Shown: one piece after another, positions 52,304-62,231 of the stretch
Numbering within the stretch: position 1 is the stretch's first letter
How the letters are laid out: the number at the start of each line of letters is the position of its first letter
From: Rhodospirillales bacterium
GTDB taxonomy: Bacteria; Pseudomonadota; Alphaproteobacteria; Rhodospirillales; Defluviicoccaceae
NCBI GenBank assembly: GCA_007695045.1
Contig: REEP01000052.1
Location: 62,001-126,000, forward strand
Direction: 5' to 3'
Length of the DNA stretch: 64,000 nt
Translations under genes and position numbers: made by a program
The notes under the pieces: model-generated
The model's input: the letters and a program-made list of their open reading frames with translations, nothing else
What the model was told of the DNA's origin: nothing
Database searches by the model: none

Positions 52304-54280
52304 TCAGCGCAGCAGGTCCGTCTCAAGAAGGCGCGGCGGCGAACTGCCGTTGACCCGCGTCCGATACACCTGGAGGTGTTCCAGGGTCCGCTGCACGTAG
52401 TTGCGGGTTTCCGAGAAGGGGATTTGCTCGATCCAGTCGATCGCCTCCTCGACGCTGGTGTTGGGCGGGCCGTTTCGGCTCCGCCAGGAGACCGACCGGC
52501 CCGGCCCGGCGTTGTAGGCAGCCAGCGACAAAACGTAGGAGCCGTCGAACCGCTCCAGCATCGCCCGCATATAAGCTTGGCCCAGGTTCATATTGTAATC
52601 GGGATCGGTGACCAGGCGGTGGGGCGCGTACGGCAGTGCCACTTGCCGGGCTACCTGCTGAGCCGTGGCCGGCATCAACTGCATCAGGCCGAGGGCGCCG
52701 GCGCGGCTCTTCGCATCCACCTGATATGCGCTCTCCTGGCGGATGATGGCCAGCACCAGCGGCTTCTCCAGGCCATGGGTGATGCCGTTGACGCCTGTCG
52801 GTACCGGCAGGGTGGGATAGCCGTGTTCCAGCAGCACGGTGCCGTCGCGGGTCACCCGCCTTGCGATGAAGACCCCGAGGTGGGGTTGCCCCGTGGCTTG
52901 CGCCAGCGCCGCCGTCATCACCGGCCACGCCGGGCCGTCCCCCAGCCCGGCGAGATGGAGCAGGAACGTGGCGGCCAAGTCCCGTCGGCCGAAGCCGTTC
53001 AGCAGGTGCACCGCTGCGGTCAGGTCATGCGCGTCGAACGACCGGCGTTCGGCTGACGACGGGGTCGGGTCCGGGTCAAGCCGGAGCGGCCGGTCCGGCG
53101 CAATGCGCGCCGCCGCCAGCTGTCCGTAAAACGTGGCCGGATGTTCCGTTGCTGCCCGGTACCACCGTTCCGCGGCCCGGCGGTCACCTTCCGCTTCCGC
53201 CGCGCGTCCGCTCCAGTACGCCCCGCGGGCCATGCTGATGGGGAAGGCAACGCCGGCATGCATCGTTTCGAAGTGCCGTCGTGCCGTTCGAGGATCGTTG
53301 AGAAAGCGAAGGGCGATCCAGCCGGAAAGCCATTGGGCCTCGGCATGCGAGGTACTTGTACCGGCCCCGTGCGCGCTTGCCACCCGGTAGGCGTCACGAT
53401 GGCGGCCATCGGCCAAAGAGCGCCGCGCCAGGATGTGCCGCTCCCGCCACCAAAGGTCGGGATCTCCCGCTTCCGAGGGATGCTGCAACAAAAGAGCCCG
53501 TGCGTCGTCGTCGCGACCCTTGGCGCGGCGCCAGCGCGCTCGTTCATAGACAAGGCCGGGATGCGCCTGCAGGTGTGTCGGCACCCTGGCGATGGCCGCG
53601 TCGACGCCGGGCGCCATCTGGCGAAGCTGGATGCGTGCGGCGGCCAGGGCCTGTGCCGCCGGTTCGACCCTGGGGAGAAGGCGATTGGCTTCTTCTATCC
53701 GGCCCTGCCAGACGAGGTGCTCGATCCGGAGATGATGATCGTCGCGACCGAGCAGGATGCCGAACTCATCCAGAAAGCGGTTCTGGGTGTTGGCGCTGAA
53801 CCAGCCGTCGGCCCAAACCGCCCGCGCCACCTGAGAGGCACTGTCCCGTTCGCCGAGCGTGACCAGGGCCCGTGCGAAGCGCACGCGTCCCTCGGTCGTG
53901 ATCGGCTCATGCTGGCGGAACCAGTCGACGATGCGGCGAGGCGGCAGGTCCGCAGTCATTGCCTCTTCGGCCCGCTGGCGCAGCAGGCGTTGGCTGGGCC
54001 AATCAGGGTTTTCCGAGATGAACCGGCTGATCTCGTCGAACGATGCCGGGGTGTTGGGGCGCGTCGCCCGGTACCAGGTCAGCAGCTTGCCGGCAACGGG
54101 GTGGCCGACCCGGTCCATGGCACGCCGGGCCGATGCCCAGTCGCCCGCAGTGGCGGCGGCAAATGCATCGCGACCCGCTGCCGCTTGGTTCGGCGACGGG
54201 GTCGCCGCGTGGGCCTGTACCGAAACGAACAGCAGCACCGCCGTGACCGGCAGCGCGATGCGCAACAAATGACTCCACAC
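52304..54280 (-). CDS. Soluble lytic murein transglycosylase (Slt70-like)
   Basis: A 658-residue periplasmic enzyme cleaving glycan strands. A signal peptide (hydrophobic to about residue 25, ending AHA) precedes a long superhelical domain of short helical repeats. A C-terminal SLT domain has the catalytic glutamate in [20 protein letters not shown], then [12 protein letters not shown] and [14 protein letters not shown] 54280 follows GGAG by 8 bases. Divergent from dapA. Confidence 0.95.
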   Translation of the reverse strand: MWSHLLRIALPVTAVLLFVSVQAHAATPSPNQAAAGRDAFAAATAGDWASARRAMDRVGHPVAGKLLTWYRATRPNTPASFDEISRFISENPDWPSQRLLRQRAEEAMTADLPPRRIVDWFRQHEPITTEGRVRFARALVTLGERDSASQVARAVWADGWFSANTQNRFLDEFGILLGRDDHHLRIEHLVWQGRIEEANRLLPRVEPAAQALAAARIQLRQMAPGVDAAIARVPTHLQAHPGLVYERARWRRAKGRDDDARALLLQHPSEAGDPDLWWRERHILARRSLADGRHRDAYRVASAHGAGTSTSHAEAQWLSGWIALRFLNDPRTARRHFETMHAGVAFPISMARGAYWSGRAAEAEGDRRAAERWYRAATEHPATFYGQLAAARIAPDRPLRLDPDPTPSSAERRSFDAHDLTAAVHLLNGFGRRDLAATFLLHLAGLGDGPAWPVMTAALAQATGQPHLGVFIARRVTRDGTVLLEHGYPTLPVPTGVNGITHGLEKPLVLAIIRQESAYQVDAKSRAGALGLMQLMPATAQQVARQVALPYAPHRLVTDPDYNMNLGQAYMRAMLERFDGSYVLSLAAYNAGPGRSVSWRSRNGPPNTSVEEAIDWIEQIPFSETRNYVQRTLEHLQVYRTRVNGSSPPRLLETDLLR

Positions 54281-54459
54281 AGAATCGACTCCGCGTTCCC
54301 GTGACCCGCCCTCTGCCGCGGCGCCCCCGCTCCCGGCCGCGACACGACTTTACAATGGCCGAGCTTGCCGCGGCAACGTTAGCTAAACGTGCATGCTTGC
54401 AAACGGCGACACGGGCGGTATCGTGCCCCGCTTCACAGGCCAGCGAGGCGGAGAAAACC

Positions 54460-55335
54460 ATGTTCAAGGGCTCGATCGTTGCACTCATCACGCCGTTCCG
54501 GGACGGTGCGTTCGATGAGGAGGCCTATCGCGCCCTGGTTCACTGGCAGGTGGCGGAGGGCACCGATGGCATCGTGCCGTGCGGCACCACCGGCGAATCG
54601 CCCACGCTCAGTCACGCGGAGCATAAGCGCGTGGTGGACGTGTGCATCGACGCGGTGGCCGGACGGGTGCCGGTGATCGCTGGCAGCGGCTCCAACGCGA
54701 CGGACGAGGCGATCGATCTCACGCGCCACGCCAAGGCCGCCGGCGCGGCTGCCGCCCTGGTGGTCACGCCCTATTACAACAAGCCGACGCAGGAAGGGCT
54801 GTACCGGCATTTCAAGGCGATCGCGGGCGCGGTCGATATCCCGATCATTGTCTACAACATTCCCGGCCGCTGCGTGGTGGACATGAGCGTGGAGACCATG
54901 GCGCGTTTGGCGAAGATCCCGAATATCGTCGGCGTCAAGGACGCAACGCAGGATTTGGCGCGGCCGATCCGCACCCGCCTCGCCATCGGCGAAGCGTTCT
55001 GTCAGCTCTCGGGCGAGGACGGCACGGCGCTACCATTCCTGGCGGCCGGCGGCCACGGCTGCATCTCCGTCACCGCCAACGTGGCCCCGGCACTTTGTGC
55101 CCAGGTGCAGCGGGCTTGGCGCGACGGCGATTACGGCACCGCCATGAGCCTGCATGACCGGCTGATGCCGCTACACGTGGCGCTGTTCTGCGAAACCAGT
55201 CCGGGCCCGGTGAAGTATGCCGCAAGCCTGCTCGGCAAGTGCGAGGCGGAGGTCCGCCTGCCTCTGACCGAGATCGGCGACGACAGCCGGAACCGCGTAC
55301 GCCAAGCCATGAAGCACGTCGGAATTCTGGCTTGA
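54460..55335 (+). CDS. dapA: 4-hydroxy-tetrahydrodipicolinate synthase
   Basis: A 291-residue TIM-barrel aldolase for lysine and diaminopimelate synthesis. It starts at ATG 54460 after a GGAG site ([15 protein letters not shown]). The GTTGESPTL motif, the tyrosine in IVYNIPGR (about 132) and the Schiff-base lysine in IVGVKDAT (about 160) are present. Supplies the diaminopimelate used by MurE. smpB follows by 35 bases in the same direction, as often seen. Confidence 0.97.
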   Translation: MFKGSIVALITPFRDGAFDEEAYRALVHWQVAEGTDGIVPCGTTGESPTLSHAEHKRVVDVCIDAVAGRVPVIAGSGSNATDEAIDLTRHAKAAGAAAALVVTPYYNKPTQEGLYRHFKAIAGAVDIPIIVYNIPGRCVVDMSVETMARLAKIPNIVGVKDATQDLARPIRTRLAIGEAFCQLSGEDGTALPFLAAGGHGCISVTANVAPALCAQVQRAWRDGDYGTAMSLHDRLMPLHVALFCETSPGPVKYAASLLGKCEAEVRLPLTEIGDDSRNRVRQAMKHVGILA

Positions 55336-55370
55336 CGCAGCGGCTGACGCGGCCCGGGCCTGGTTAACTC

Positions 55371-55853
55371 ATGGCAGCAAGTCGACGCGACGCTGACGAT
55401 GCCGGCACCACCATCGTCGCTCAGAACCGCAGGGCCCGCCACGATTACGCCATTGAGGAGACGTTCGAGGCCGGCATCGTTTTGTTCGGGACCGAGGTCA
55501 AGTCTCTCCGCCAGGGGCACGCGTCCATCGTGGAGGCCTATGCCGAGGCCACCGGCCACGACATCTACCTGGTCAACGCCCACATCCCCGAGTACGAGGC
55601 TGCCAGGCACTTCGGGCACGAGCCGAAGCGGCCGCGCAAGCTGCTGTTGCACCGGCGTGAGATCGAGAAACTGACGGGTGCCGTGCGGCGCAAGGGAATG
55701 ACCCTGGTGCCACTCTCGATCTACTTCAACCGCCGCGGCATCGCCAAGGTGCGGCTTGCCCTGGCTCATGGCAAGCGCACGGTGGACAAGCGCGCAGCGG
55801 TCAAGGAACGGGAGTGGAAGCGCCAGAAAGAGCGCCTGATGCGGGCCCGCTGA
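55371..55853 (+). CDS. smpB: SsrA-binding protein SmpB
   Basis: A 160-residue RNA-binding protein of trans-translation that loads tmRNA on stalled ribosomes. Motifs are [34 protein letters not shown], and the basic C-terminal tail [19 protein letters not shown]. Length is normal. The ssrA gene itself was not found nearby. A terminator hairpin begins right at its stop. Confidence 0.97.
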   Translation: MAASRRDADDAGTTIVAQNRRARHDYAIEETFEAGIVLFGTEVKSLRQGHASIVEAYAEATGHDIYLVNAHIPEYEAARHFGHEPKRPRKLLLHRREIEKLTGAVRRKGMTLVPLSIYFNRRGIAKVRLALAHGKRTVDKRAAVKEREWKRQKERLMRAR

Positions 55854-55887
55854 GACGACCTGAGCGCAGGCCCTGTCAGGTCGTCTT
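55854..55887 (+). terminator. Terminator hairpin after smpB
   Basis: A perfect 10-bp stem GACGACCTGA / TCAGGTCGTC with a 12-base loop begins directly after the smpB stop. Only TT follows, so it is a hairpin terminator with a poor T tract. It separates the dapA-smpB pair from the response regulator. Confidence 0.6.
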
Positions 55888-55991
55888 CGATCGGCATCCC
55901 GGGCCACCAGCCTGCGCGAACGAGGAGGGCGGCGTTGAGGCGCCACAGGTTGCGGTGGTCCGTGCCGTGGGCCGATACACCGCCTTGATCG

Positions 55992-56020
55992 TTGGTGTCC
56001 CGAGGGGGTATTCCTACATA
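55992..56020 (+). promoter_or_regulatory. Candidate promoter of the response regulator gene
   Basis: TTGGTG (55992-55997) and TACATA (56015-56020) are 17 bases apart on the plus strand, in the AT-richer stretch before the regulator. It would give a leader of about 50 bases. Confidence 0.4.
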
Positions 56021-56076
56021 AACAAAAATCGCCAAGAAAGAAGCGGGGTGGATTCAACCAGGATCGCGGTAACCGC

Positions 56077-56775
56077 ATGCGGGTGTTGATCGCGGACGAT
56101 CATCCGTTGTTTCGCGAGGCGTTGGCCTCCGTTATCGCCGAGATGAGTGCCGAGGCGGTGTGCCTTGATGCGGCCAGCTTCGACGAGACGTTCGCCACCG
56201 TCAGGGAGGCACCGGACCTCGACCTGATCCTTCTGGACCTGACGATGCCGGGGGCCGAAGGCCTCACCGGCCTCGGCTTGTTGCGGCATGCGGCACCGGC
56301 CATTCCGGTGGTGGTGGTGTCGGCCACGGCGGAACGGCGCACGGTGTTGGAAGCGCTCCGTGCCGGCGCCGTCGGCTATCTCCCGAAATCGGCGTCCCGG
56401 TCCACCATGATCACCGCACTGCAGATGGTGCTGGCCGGCGGGGTCTACGTGCCTGGTGACGTGATCCGTGCCGGCGCCGCCGATGCCTTGGAGGACCTTG
56501 GCGGCGATGGCCGCATTGGTCCCGCCGGGCTCGCGACGTTGACCCGGAAGCAGCTCCAGGTGCTGGAATGCCTAGCCCGCGGCCTCTCCAACAAGGAGAT
56601 CGCCCGCGCCCTCAGCCTCGCCGAACCCACGGTCAAGACCCACGTCTCGGCGCTTTTGCGCAAGCTCCACCTGCGATCCCGGGCCCAGGCGATCGTCGCC
56701 GCCGGCAGCCTGGATTTCAGCCGGCTTCGCCCGCCGGAACCGTCTGCGGTCCAGCCGAGCCGAGGAGATGGGTGA
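56077..56775 (+). CDS. NarL/LuxR-family response regulator
   Basis: A 232-residue two-component regulator. The receiver domain (about 1-118) has acidic residues ADDHP, the phospho-aspartate in LILLDLTMPG (about 54) and the lysine in YLPKSAS. The C-terminal LuxR helix-turn-helix (about 158-222) has LTRKQLQVLECLARGLSNKE and the recognition helix EPTVKTHVSALLRKL. It resembles EraR/AgmR-type regulators of quinoprotein alcohol oxidation (family-level guess). Its last 59 bases overlap the 3' end of the kinase on the other strand. Confidence 0.92.
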   Translation: MRVLIADDHPLFREALASVIAEMSAEAVCLDAASFDETFATVREAPDLDLILLDLTMPGAEGLTGLGLLRHAAPAIPVVVVSATAERRTVLEALRAGAVGYLPKSASRSTMITALQMVLAGGVYVPGDVIRAGAADALEDLGGDGRIGPAGLATLTRKQLQVLECLARGLSNKEIARALSLAEPTVKTHVSALLRKLHLRSRAQAIVAAGSLDFSRLRPPEPSAVQPSRGDG

Positions 56776-59440
56776 CCAGCGAGCGCAGTTGTGCCGGCTT
56801 GACCGGCTTGTTGAGCAGCGGGTAGCCCCGCGCCGCCGCCTCCCGATGCAGGGCCGTTGAATGGTCGGCGGTGATCAGCAGCGCCGGCATGCGCCACCCG
56901 GTGGCCGCCCGCACCCGTTCGATGGCGTCAACGCCGGTGGCATCAGCTCCCAGGTGATAGTCCGCAATGACCAGATCGGGGGGCGGGCCGCCCGCCGCCA
57001 AGTGCCGCAGCGCTTCATCGGCCGATAGCGCCGAGACCACCCGGCAGGACCAGCCGCTCAGCAGCGCGTCCATCGCTTGGCAGATGGCGAGTTCGTCATC
57101 CACCACCAGCACGCGGGCTCCCACCGTCACGCCCCGGGCGGTCATGGCGGGGGCCGCAGCGGTGACCTCGGTACCGCAGGCCAGGGGCACGATGACACTG
57201 AACACCGATCCGTGGCCGGGCCAGGACCGCACCTGAACCGGATGAGCCAGGATCCGAGCCACGCGCTCGACGATGGCCAAGCCCAGGCCCAACCCCCGCT
57301 CCCGGTCCGTGGGTGCGGTCGAGTCGATCTGGCGAAATTCCTCGAAGATCAGATCAAGCTTGTCGATGGCAATGCCGGGGCCGGTATCCCACACCCCGAT
57401 CTCAAGGTTCGCGCCGCGCCGACGGCAGCCCAGCATCACCTGCCCCGTCCGGGTGTAGCGGATGGCGTTGCTGAGGAAGTTGCGAACGATGCGCTGCAAC
57501 AGCCGCGGGTCGCTCACCACCACGCCCCGGCTCGGGACATGGCGGAAGCGTAGCCCACGTGCGGCGGCGACGCCGCCGTACTCGGCGGCCAGTTCTCCCA
57601 ACAAGCTGTCCAGCGGGAACGCCGATGCTTCCACCTGGACTGCGCCGGCATCGAGCTTGGAGATGTCGAGCAAGGCATTCAGCAGGGTGTGGACGGAGCC
57701 CAATGCCTTGTCGATGCTGTGCGCGATCGTGCGATTGGCAGGCGACAGCCGTTTTTCCAGAAGCGCGGTGCTGAACAGGCGGGCCGCGTTGAGCGGTTGC
57801 AGCAGATCGTGACTGGCCGCGGCCAGGAACTTGGTCTTGGAGAGGTTTGCGCGCTCGGCTTCTGTCTTGGCCGCCCGCAACGCCTCCTCCATCGCCCGGC
57901 GTTCGGCGACCTCCTGCGAAAGCTGGCGGTTGAGCTCGGTCAGGGCCGCGGTGCGCTCGTCCACCCGACGCTCCAATGTCTCATAGGCGTCCCGGAGCGC
58001 CTGTTCCGCCGCCCGCTCCCCGGTGATGTCATGGGTGAGGACGAAGAACCCGATCACCTTGCCCATTCCGTCGAGGTGCGGGATGTAGCTTTTGCGCGCG
58101 ATCCGGAGTGTGCCGTCGCCGCGCGGTTCCTCGATCTCGAACGCCACCGTCTGCCCGGCCATGGCCTGATCGATGTACGGCTTCAAGCGCTGGAACTGGG
58201 CTTCGCCCTGGACCGCCCGGACCGCGGCGCCGTTGATGGCATCGCGCGAGCGACCGAACCACGCCTCGAATGCGAGGTTGGTAAAAGTGTAGGTGAGGTC
58301 GGCATCCACGTAGGCAATCAGGGCCGGCATGGCGTCCGTGATCAGGCGGATTCGGCGTTCACTGTCGCGCAGCGCTTCCGCCGCCCGAGTGCGGCCGGTG
58401 ATGTCGGTATAGGCACAGACGAAGCCACCGTCCGGCATGGGGTGGTGGCGCATTTCCAGCACCCGTTCGTCGTCCAGCCCGCGCTCCCAGTATGACGGCA
58501 ACGTGCGCAGCAGGATGGCGCGCTGCTCGCGTGCCTGATGCGCCGGATCGCCCAGGCCATATTCACCCCGGGACGCCGCCACCAGCAGGAACGCTTCCAG
58601 CGGGGCTCCTTCCTGAGCCAAGTCCAACGGCATCCGCCACAAGTCGAAGAAGCGGCGGTTCCAGGCCACCAAGCGCAAATCGCCATCGAATACCGCCACC
58701 CCCTGGGACAGGTTGTCCAGGGTGGATTGCAGCAGGCGGGATTTTTGCGCCAGTTCCTGCTCCCGCTGCTCTGCCTCGCGCTGCTTCAGGTCGGTGATAT
58801 CGGTGTAGACCGACACCACGCCGCCGTCCCGGGTGCGGCGTTCGTTGATCTGCACCCAGCGGCCGTCGGCCAGCGCATAGACCTGAGCCCCCTTGGGGTC
58901 GTGATGGCTGGCGATGCGGCGGGCGATCCAGGCCTCGCGCGCTTCCCCCTCGGCCCTGACCAAGCCACGATCGACGGTGAGCCGGGCGATTTCGGAGAAC
59001 GATGTGCCGGGTGCGATGGCCACGCCGAGCGGCTCCCACAGTGCCTGGTACTTGCTGTTGGCGAGCACCATGCGGTCATCGGCATCGAACAGGGCAAAGG
59101 CCTGGGAAACGCTCTCGATCGCATCGCTGAGCCGACCCTTGGCCGTCTCGGCCTCGTCACGGGCCCGCATCAGGGCGCGATTGGACGTCTCCAGGTCGGA
59201 CAGGACCTCGGCCAGCGCGGCGGTACGGTCGCGCACCACCTGTCCCAGCATCACCGATGTCTGGAACATGGAGAATGCCGAGCCCTGGGCGTCCATGCTG
59301 CGTTCCACCCGGTCCATCAGGGCGCGATTGATCTTGCGGAGCTTCAGGTTTTCTTTTTCCAGTTCGGCGATGCGCGCGGCGTCATCCACAGGCGCTCCGG
59401 GCGCGGAGGCCGTCGCGACCGCGTCGCCATCCGTCGTCAT
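56717..59440 (-). CDS. Hybrid sensor histidine kinase with three PAS domains (NahK/ErcS'-type)
   Basis: A 907-residue cytoplasmic kinase with no transmembrane segment. A coiled coil (about 20-105) precedes three PAS domains (about 105-220, 238-350, 362-475), a second coiled coil, and the dimerisation helix with histidine in AAASHDLLQPLNAARLF (about 544). The ATP-binding domain has RNFLSNAIRYT, VWDTGPGIAI and GLGLGLAIVER, and a C-terminal receiver has phospho-aspartate in LVIADYHLGAD. The SHDLLQPLNAARLF box is characteristic of the NahK/ErcS' group. It overlaps the FIST gene start-to-stop (ATGA), so FIST is the probable input. Likely partner: the converging regulator. Confidence 0.93.
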   Translation of the reverse strand: MTTDGDAVATASAPGAPVDDAARIAELEKENLKLRKINRALMDRVERSMDAQGSAFSMFQTSVMLGQVVRDRTAALAEVLSDLETSNRALMRARDEAETAKGRLSDAIESVSQAFALFDADDRMVLANSKYQALWEPLGVAIAPGTSFSEIARLTVDRGLVRAEGEAREAWIARRIASHHDPKGAQVYALADGRWVQINERRTRDGGVVSVYTDITDLKQREAEQREQELAQKSRLLQSTLDNLSQGVAVFDGDLRLVAWNRRFFDLWRMPLDLAQEGAPLEAFLLVAASRGEYGLGDPAHQAREQRAILLRTLPSYWERGLDDERVLEMRHHPMPDGGFVCAYTDITGRTRAAEALRDSERRIRLITDAMPALIAYVDADLTYTFTNLAFEAWFGRSRDAINGAAVRAVQGEAQFQRLKPYIDQAMAGQTVAFEIEEPRGDGTLRIARKSYIPHLDGMGKVIGFFVLTHDITGERAAEQALRDAYETLERRVDERTAALTELNRQLSQEVAERRAMEEALRAAKTEAERANLSKTKFLAAASHDLLQPLNAARLFSTALLEKRLSPANRTIAHSIDKALGSVHTLLNALLDISKLDAGAVQVEASAFPLDSLLGELAAEYGGVAAARGLRFRHVPSRGVVVSDPRLLQRIVRNFLSNAIRYTRTGQVMLGCRRRGANLEIGVWDTGPGIAIDKLDLIFEEFRQIDSTAPTDRERGLGLGLAIVERVARILAHPVQVRSWPGHGSVFSVIVPLACGTEVTAAAPAMTARGVTVGARVLVVDDELAICQAMDALLSGWSCRVVSALSADEALRHLAAGGPPPDLVIADYHLGADATGVDAIERVRAATGWRMPALLITADHSTALHREAAARGYPLLNKPVKPAQLRSLVTHLLGSAGPQTVPAGEAG

Positions 59441-60633
59441 CGCGAACCGTCCTCGCTGGCGCTGCCGCGCGGCTGACCGATGGCGACGCCGGTGAACGTT
59501 TGGTTCACGTGCATCGCGTTGAACTGCTCGCCGTAGGTGGAGAAACCCACGACGCGATTGGCGGCGAGCAACCGGGAGACCGGTCCGCTCAGGGCCTTCC
59601 GTTCCACCTCCAGGCGCCGAAGGACGCAGTCGCAGCCGATGATCACGCGCGGCTCGCCCACCTCCCGCCGCACTTCGGCCAGGGCTTCCCGCAGGTTCTC
59701 GACGATATCGAGGCCTTCGGCCACGGTCAGCACGATGCCCTCGTCGATGGCGCAGAAGAAGGTGAGGCTCTCGTCGTCGTTCACCTTCTGGATCGAGCGG
59801 ACGTAATACAGGCCGCCCACCTTCACCACCACCGGATTCGCGGCGAAGGCCATCGGGGTGAGGCGGTCGACCTCCAGGCCCACGAGGCGGGCATACTCCC
59901 GGGCTGCCGGCTCGCCGTTGATCTCGGTCACCCGCCGCGCTGTCGGGTCGGCTGCTGTGACCACCATCTTGCGGTCGGTCTGAACGAAGTGCTGGGTCCG
60001 GAAAACCTGGAACGGCGCGGGTGTGTTGACCAGCAGCAGCACCGCTGAATCCCGCCGGAAGATGCCGTCAGTGTAAACATAGGTATCGCGGAACTCCAGG
60101 TCGTCTCCCGCCGATCCGCCAAACAGGGGAATATCGCCGAGGGCGCTGCTGAGGGTGCTGACCACCCATTCCTCCTGCCGCGACAGTCCGTCGATCAGCA
60201 CCAGCCCGAACGTATGTCCCGTTACCGGCGACAGGGCGCGTTCCCTGAGGGAGGCGACTGCCTGTCGTGCCCGTTGCTGGCTCTCGGCCGGAACGAAGGC
60301 CGACAGGTCTTCCACAACCGTGGTCACGGTCGCGAATTCCCCCGCAGGCAGGTGGATGGCGACCATGGACCCGCGCGCGTAGCCTTCCGGCGCGATCTCG
60401 CCCGCGGTGCTGCAACCCACCACCCGGGCGCCGGCGAAGCTGTGCGCCAGGGCGCCGGCCAGGGCATTGCGGTCGTAGCGCACCGAGGAGAAGAAGATGA
60501 CGCAGCCATCCCGGACGTCGCCCAGCGCGGCACGCACTTCGCGTACCGCCTGCTCGGCGGTGGGTGCCCTGGATGCCCCGACCAGAAGGCCGCTTCGTGC
60601 CGGACCAGAGGTCTCGATCTGCCGCAGCATCAT
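59437..60633 (-). CDS. FIST-domain sensory protein
   Basis: A protein of about 398 residues with FIST_N (about 40-235; VVGCSTAGEIAPEGYARGS, LFGGSAGDDLEF) and FIST_C (about 240-380; FCAIDEGIVLTVAEG, ending RVVGFSTYGEQFNAMHVN). FIST domains are thought to bind small molecules and occur beside signalling proteins. Starts GTG 60639, ATG 60633 and ATG 60630 are all possible; 60633 is chosen. It ends in an ATGA overlap with the PAS histidine kinase, so the two make one sensing unit. It follows mftB by about 78 bases. Confidence 0.9.
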   Translation of the reverse strand: MMLRQIETSGPARSGLLVGASRAPTAEQAVREVRAALGDVRDGCVIFFSSVRYDRNALAGALAHSFAGARVVGCSTAGEIAPEGYARGSMVAIHLPAGEFATVTTVVEDLSAFVPAESQQRARQAVASLRERALSPVTGHTFGLVLIDGLSRQEEWVVSTLSSALGDIPLFGGSAGDDLEFRDTYVYTDGIFRRDSAVLLLVNTPAPFQVFRTQHFVQTDRKMVVTAADPTARRVTEINGEPAAREYARLVGLEVDRLTPMAFAANPVVVKVGGLYYVRSIQKVNDDESLTFFCAIDEGIVLTVAEGLDIVENLREALAEVRREVGEPRVIIGCDCVLRRLEVERKALSGPVSRLLAANRVVGFSTYGEQFNAMHVNQTFTGVAIGQPRGSASEDGSR

Positions 60634-60711
60634 GACCACCAGGTTATGGGAGGCAAGACGCCCCGTTCAACTCCGTGGCGACAACGCGAGGTCGAGGGCT
60701 TCATGCGCACG

Positions 60712-61041
60712 CTACCGGACCGAAAGCCTGACCGGGGGGGTGTCGCCACTACCCGCTCCGGTCGCCTGGGACACGGCACGCACCACCCCCATCTGCTCCA
60801 GCTGGGAAACGGCGCGCAGTACGCTTGCGCCCGCCGCATCGGGCAAGCGACGGTCCGCGACAAACTCGTCGAGCATCTCCTTCAAGGGGCGGGCCCCATC
60901 CAGACCCGCCACGAAATCGGCCACCAGGTGCGAGTGGAGGAAGCAGAGCCGGCGGTTGTCATAGTTGTAGACCAGTGCCCCGAACCGTTCGGGCCGGATC
61001 GAGACGGTGTCGGCGAGCTTATATGGCGTGGTGACGTTCAT
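60712..61041 (-). CDS. mftB: Mycofactocin biosynthesis chaperone MftB
   Basis: A 109-residue PqqD-like peptide-binding protein. The pattern VSIRPERFGALVYNYDNRR followed by LCFLHSHLV matches MftB. MftB presents the MftA precursor to the radical SAM enzyme MftC. ATG 61041 overlaps the stop of the SDR gene (ATGA). Usually mftB lies directly between mftA and mftC; here it follows the dehydrogenase and mftC is absent from the window. Confidence 0.9.
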   Translation of the reverse strand: MNVTTPYKLADTVSIRPERFGALVYNYDNRRLCFLHSHLVADFVAGLDGARPLKEMLDEFVADRRLPDAAGASVLRAVSQLEQMGVVRAVSQATGAGSGDTPPVRLSVR

Positions 61042-61847
61042 TTGAGCATTCTCCCGGCGTCGATCTTCAGGGTGTGGCCGGTGATGTAGCGGCCATCGTC
61101 GGAGGCGAGCCAAAGCGCTGCGTTGGCCACGTCGACGGCTTCGATCAGCTTGACCGGCAGGGCATGTCCGGCGTGGATGAAGTTGACCAAGTCTTCCGTC
61201 GCCATGGACGCGGCCTTGGCCATGCCGGTGATGATGTCCGTATTGACCGCGGTGGGGTGCAGCGTGTTGACCGTGATGCTGTACTGCGACAGCTCCTGTG
61301 CCAGGGACTTGGCCAGCCCGACCACGCCCCACTTGGAGGCACAGTAATGCGCCATGCCCGGATCACCCCGGAGCCCGGCCACCGACGACGTCATGATGAT
61401 GCGCCCACCCTGGTTGCGCGCCAGCATGTGCGGCACGACGTACTTCACGGCCAGCCAGTACCCCTTGAGGTTGATATCGATCATGGCATCCCACCAGTCT
61501 TCGGTGATGTCCCAGGTGAGGGCCATGTCGGCGATGCCGGCGTTGCACACCAGGATATCGATCTGGCCGAACTCGGCCATGGTCTCGGCGACCGCCGCCT
61601 CCATCTCCGCCGCGGAGCGGACGTCCACCTCCAACGGCAGGATGCGCCGGCCCAGTTGGCGGACCAGACCTGCCGTCTCGGTCATGTCCTCCGGTTTGGC
61701 GAGGGAGTAGCGCGGGTAGGGCAGGTCCCGGCAGATATCCAGGGCGGCGATATCCGCACCCTCGCGCGCCATGGTAACGGCGTGCTCCCGGCCCTGGCCG
61801 CGGGCGGCGCCAGTTATCAGGGCGACCTTGCCGTCAAGCTTGCCCAA
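61038..61847 (-). CDS. Mycofactocin-type SDR oxidoreductase
   Basis: A 269-residue short-chain dehydrogenase of the mycofactocin-coupled family. It has the glycine loop ITGAARGQGREHAVTMA and the insert typical of this family (ALDICRDLPYPRYSLAKPED). The serine (TSSVAGL), the tyrosine and lysine in HYCASKWG, and ITGHTLKIDAGRML at the C-terminus complete it. These enzymes keep NAD tightly bound and use mycofactocin to re-oxidise it. Probable substrate an alcohol, carveol-like or other. Located between mftA and mftB. Confidence 0.93.
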   Translation of the reverse strand: MGKLDGKVALITGAARGQGREHAVTMAREGADIAALDICRDLPYPRYSLAKPEDMTETAGLVRQLGRRILPLEVDVRSAAEMEAAVAETMAEFGQIDILVCNAGIADMALTWDITEDWWDAMIDINLKGYWLAVKYVVPHMLARNQGGRIIMTSSVAGLRGDPGMAHYCASKWGVVGLAKSLAQELSQYSITVNTLHPTAVNTDIITGMAKAASMATEDLVNFIHAGHALPVKLIEAVDVANAALWLASDDGRYITGHTLKIDAGRMLK

Positions 61848-61937
61848 GTGAGTGATCCTTCGTCAGCCGTACCATGCCGGAGAGCCTTGGGGCCGTCACC
61901 CCGCCGAAGCGGGGCTCGGTCCGGCTTGTGCGCCTCC

Positions 61938-62120
61938 TCAGTACACGCCGCACATCCCGTCGATGCTGACTTCCTCGATCACCACGTCGTCAAGGATGCG
62001 GGGCTGCGCTTCCGCCGGCTCTCTCTGGGCAGGGACGCGCGCAACCGGCGACATCGGGGACGTAGCGTCGTCCGCCGTGGTGGCATCGGCGACTGCGGCA
62101 CTGGGGTTCTCGATCAACAT
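61938..62120 (-). CDS. mftA: Mycofactocin precursor peptide MftA
   Basis: A 60-residue peptide ending in EEVSIDGMCGVY, the conserved MftA C-terminus whose last Val-Tyr is processed by MftC and MftE to the redox core. The N-terminal leader is Ala/Asp/Pro-rich. ATG 62120 is 8 bases after AGGAGA. It lies 90 bases before the SDR gene and 111 bases after mftF, in the same direction. Confidence 0.95.
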   Translation of the reverse strand: MLIENPSAAVADATTADDATSPMSPVARVPAQREPAEAQPRILDDVVIEEVSIDGMCGVY

Positions 62121-62231
62121 GATTGTTTGTCTCCTTTTTCGTTCAGGGTGCTTCGGTCTCGATCACGGCCTGCCCTGCCGAAGCGTCGCGGGCGGGACTC
62201 GGATTACCGGACCATGGTTGGCTCCACGGTC

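Noticed and set aside
55854-56076. Possible tmRNA gene after smpB
   Set aside because: No tRNA-like ends, tag frame or CCA were seen; only a hairpin and a promoter-like segment.
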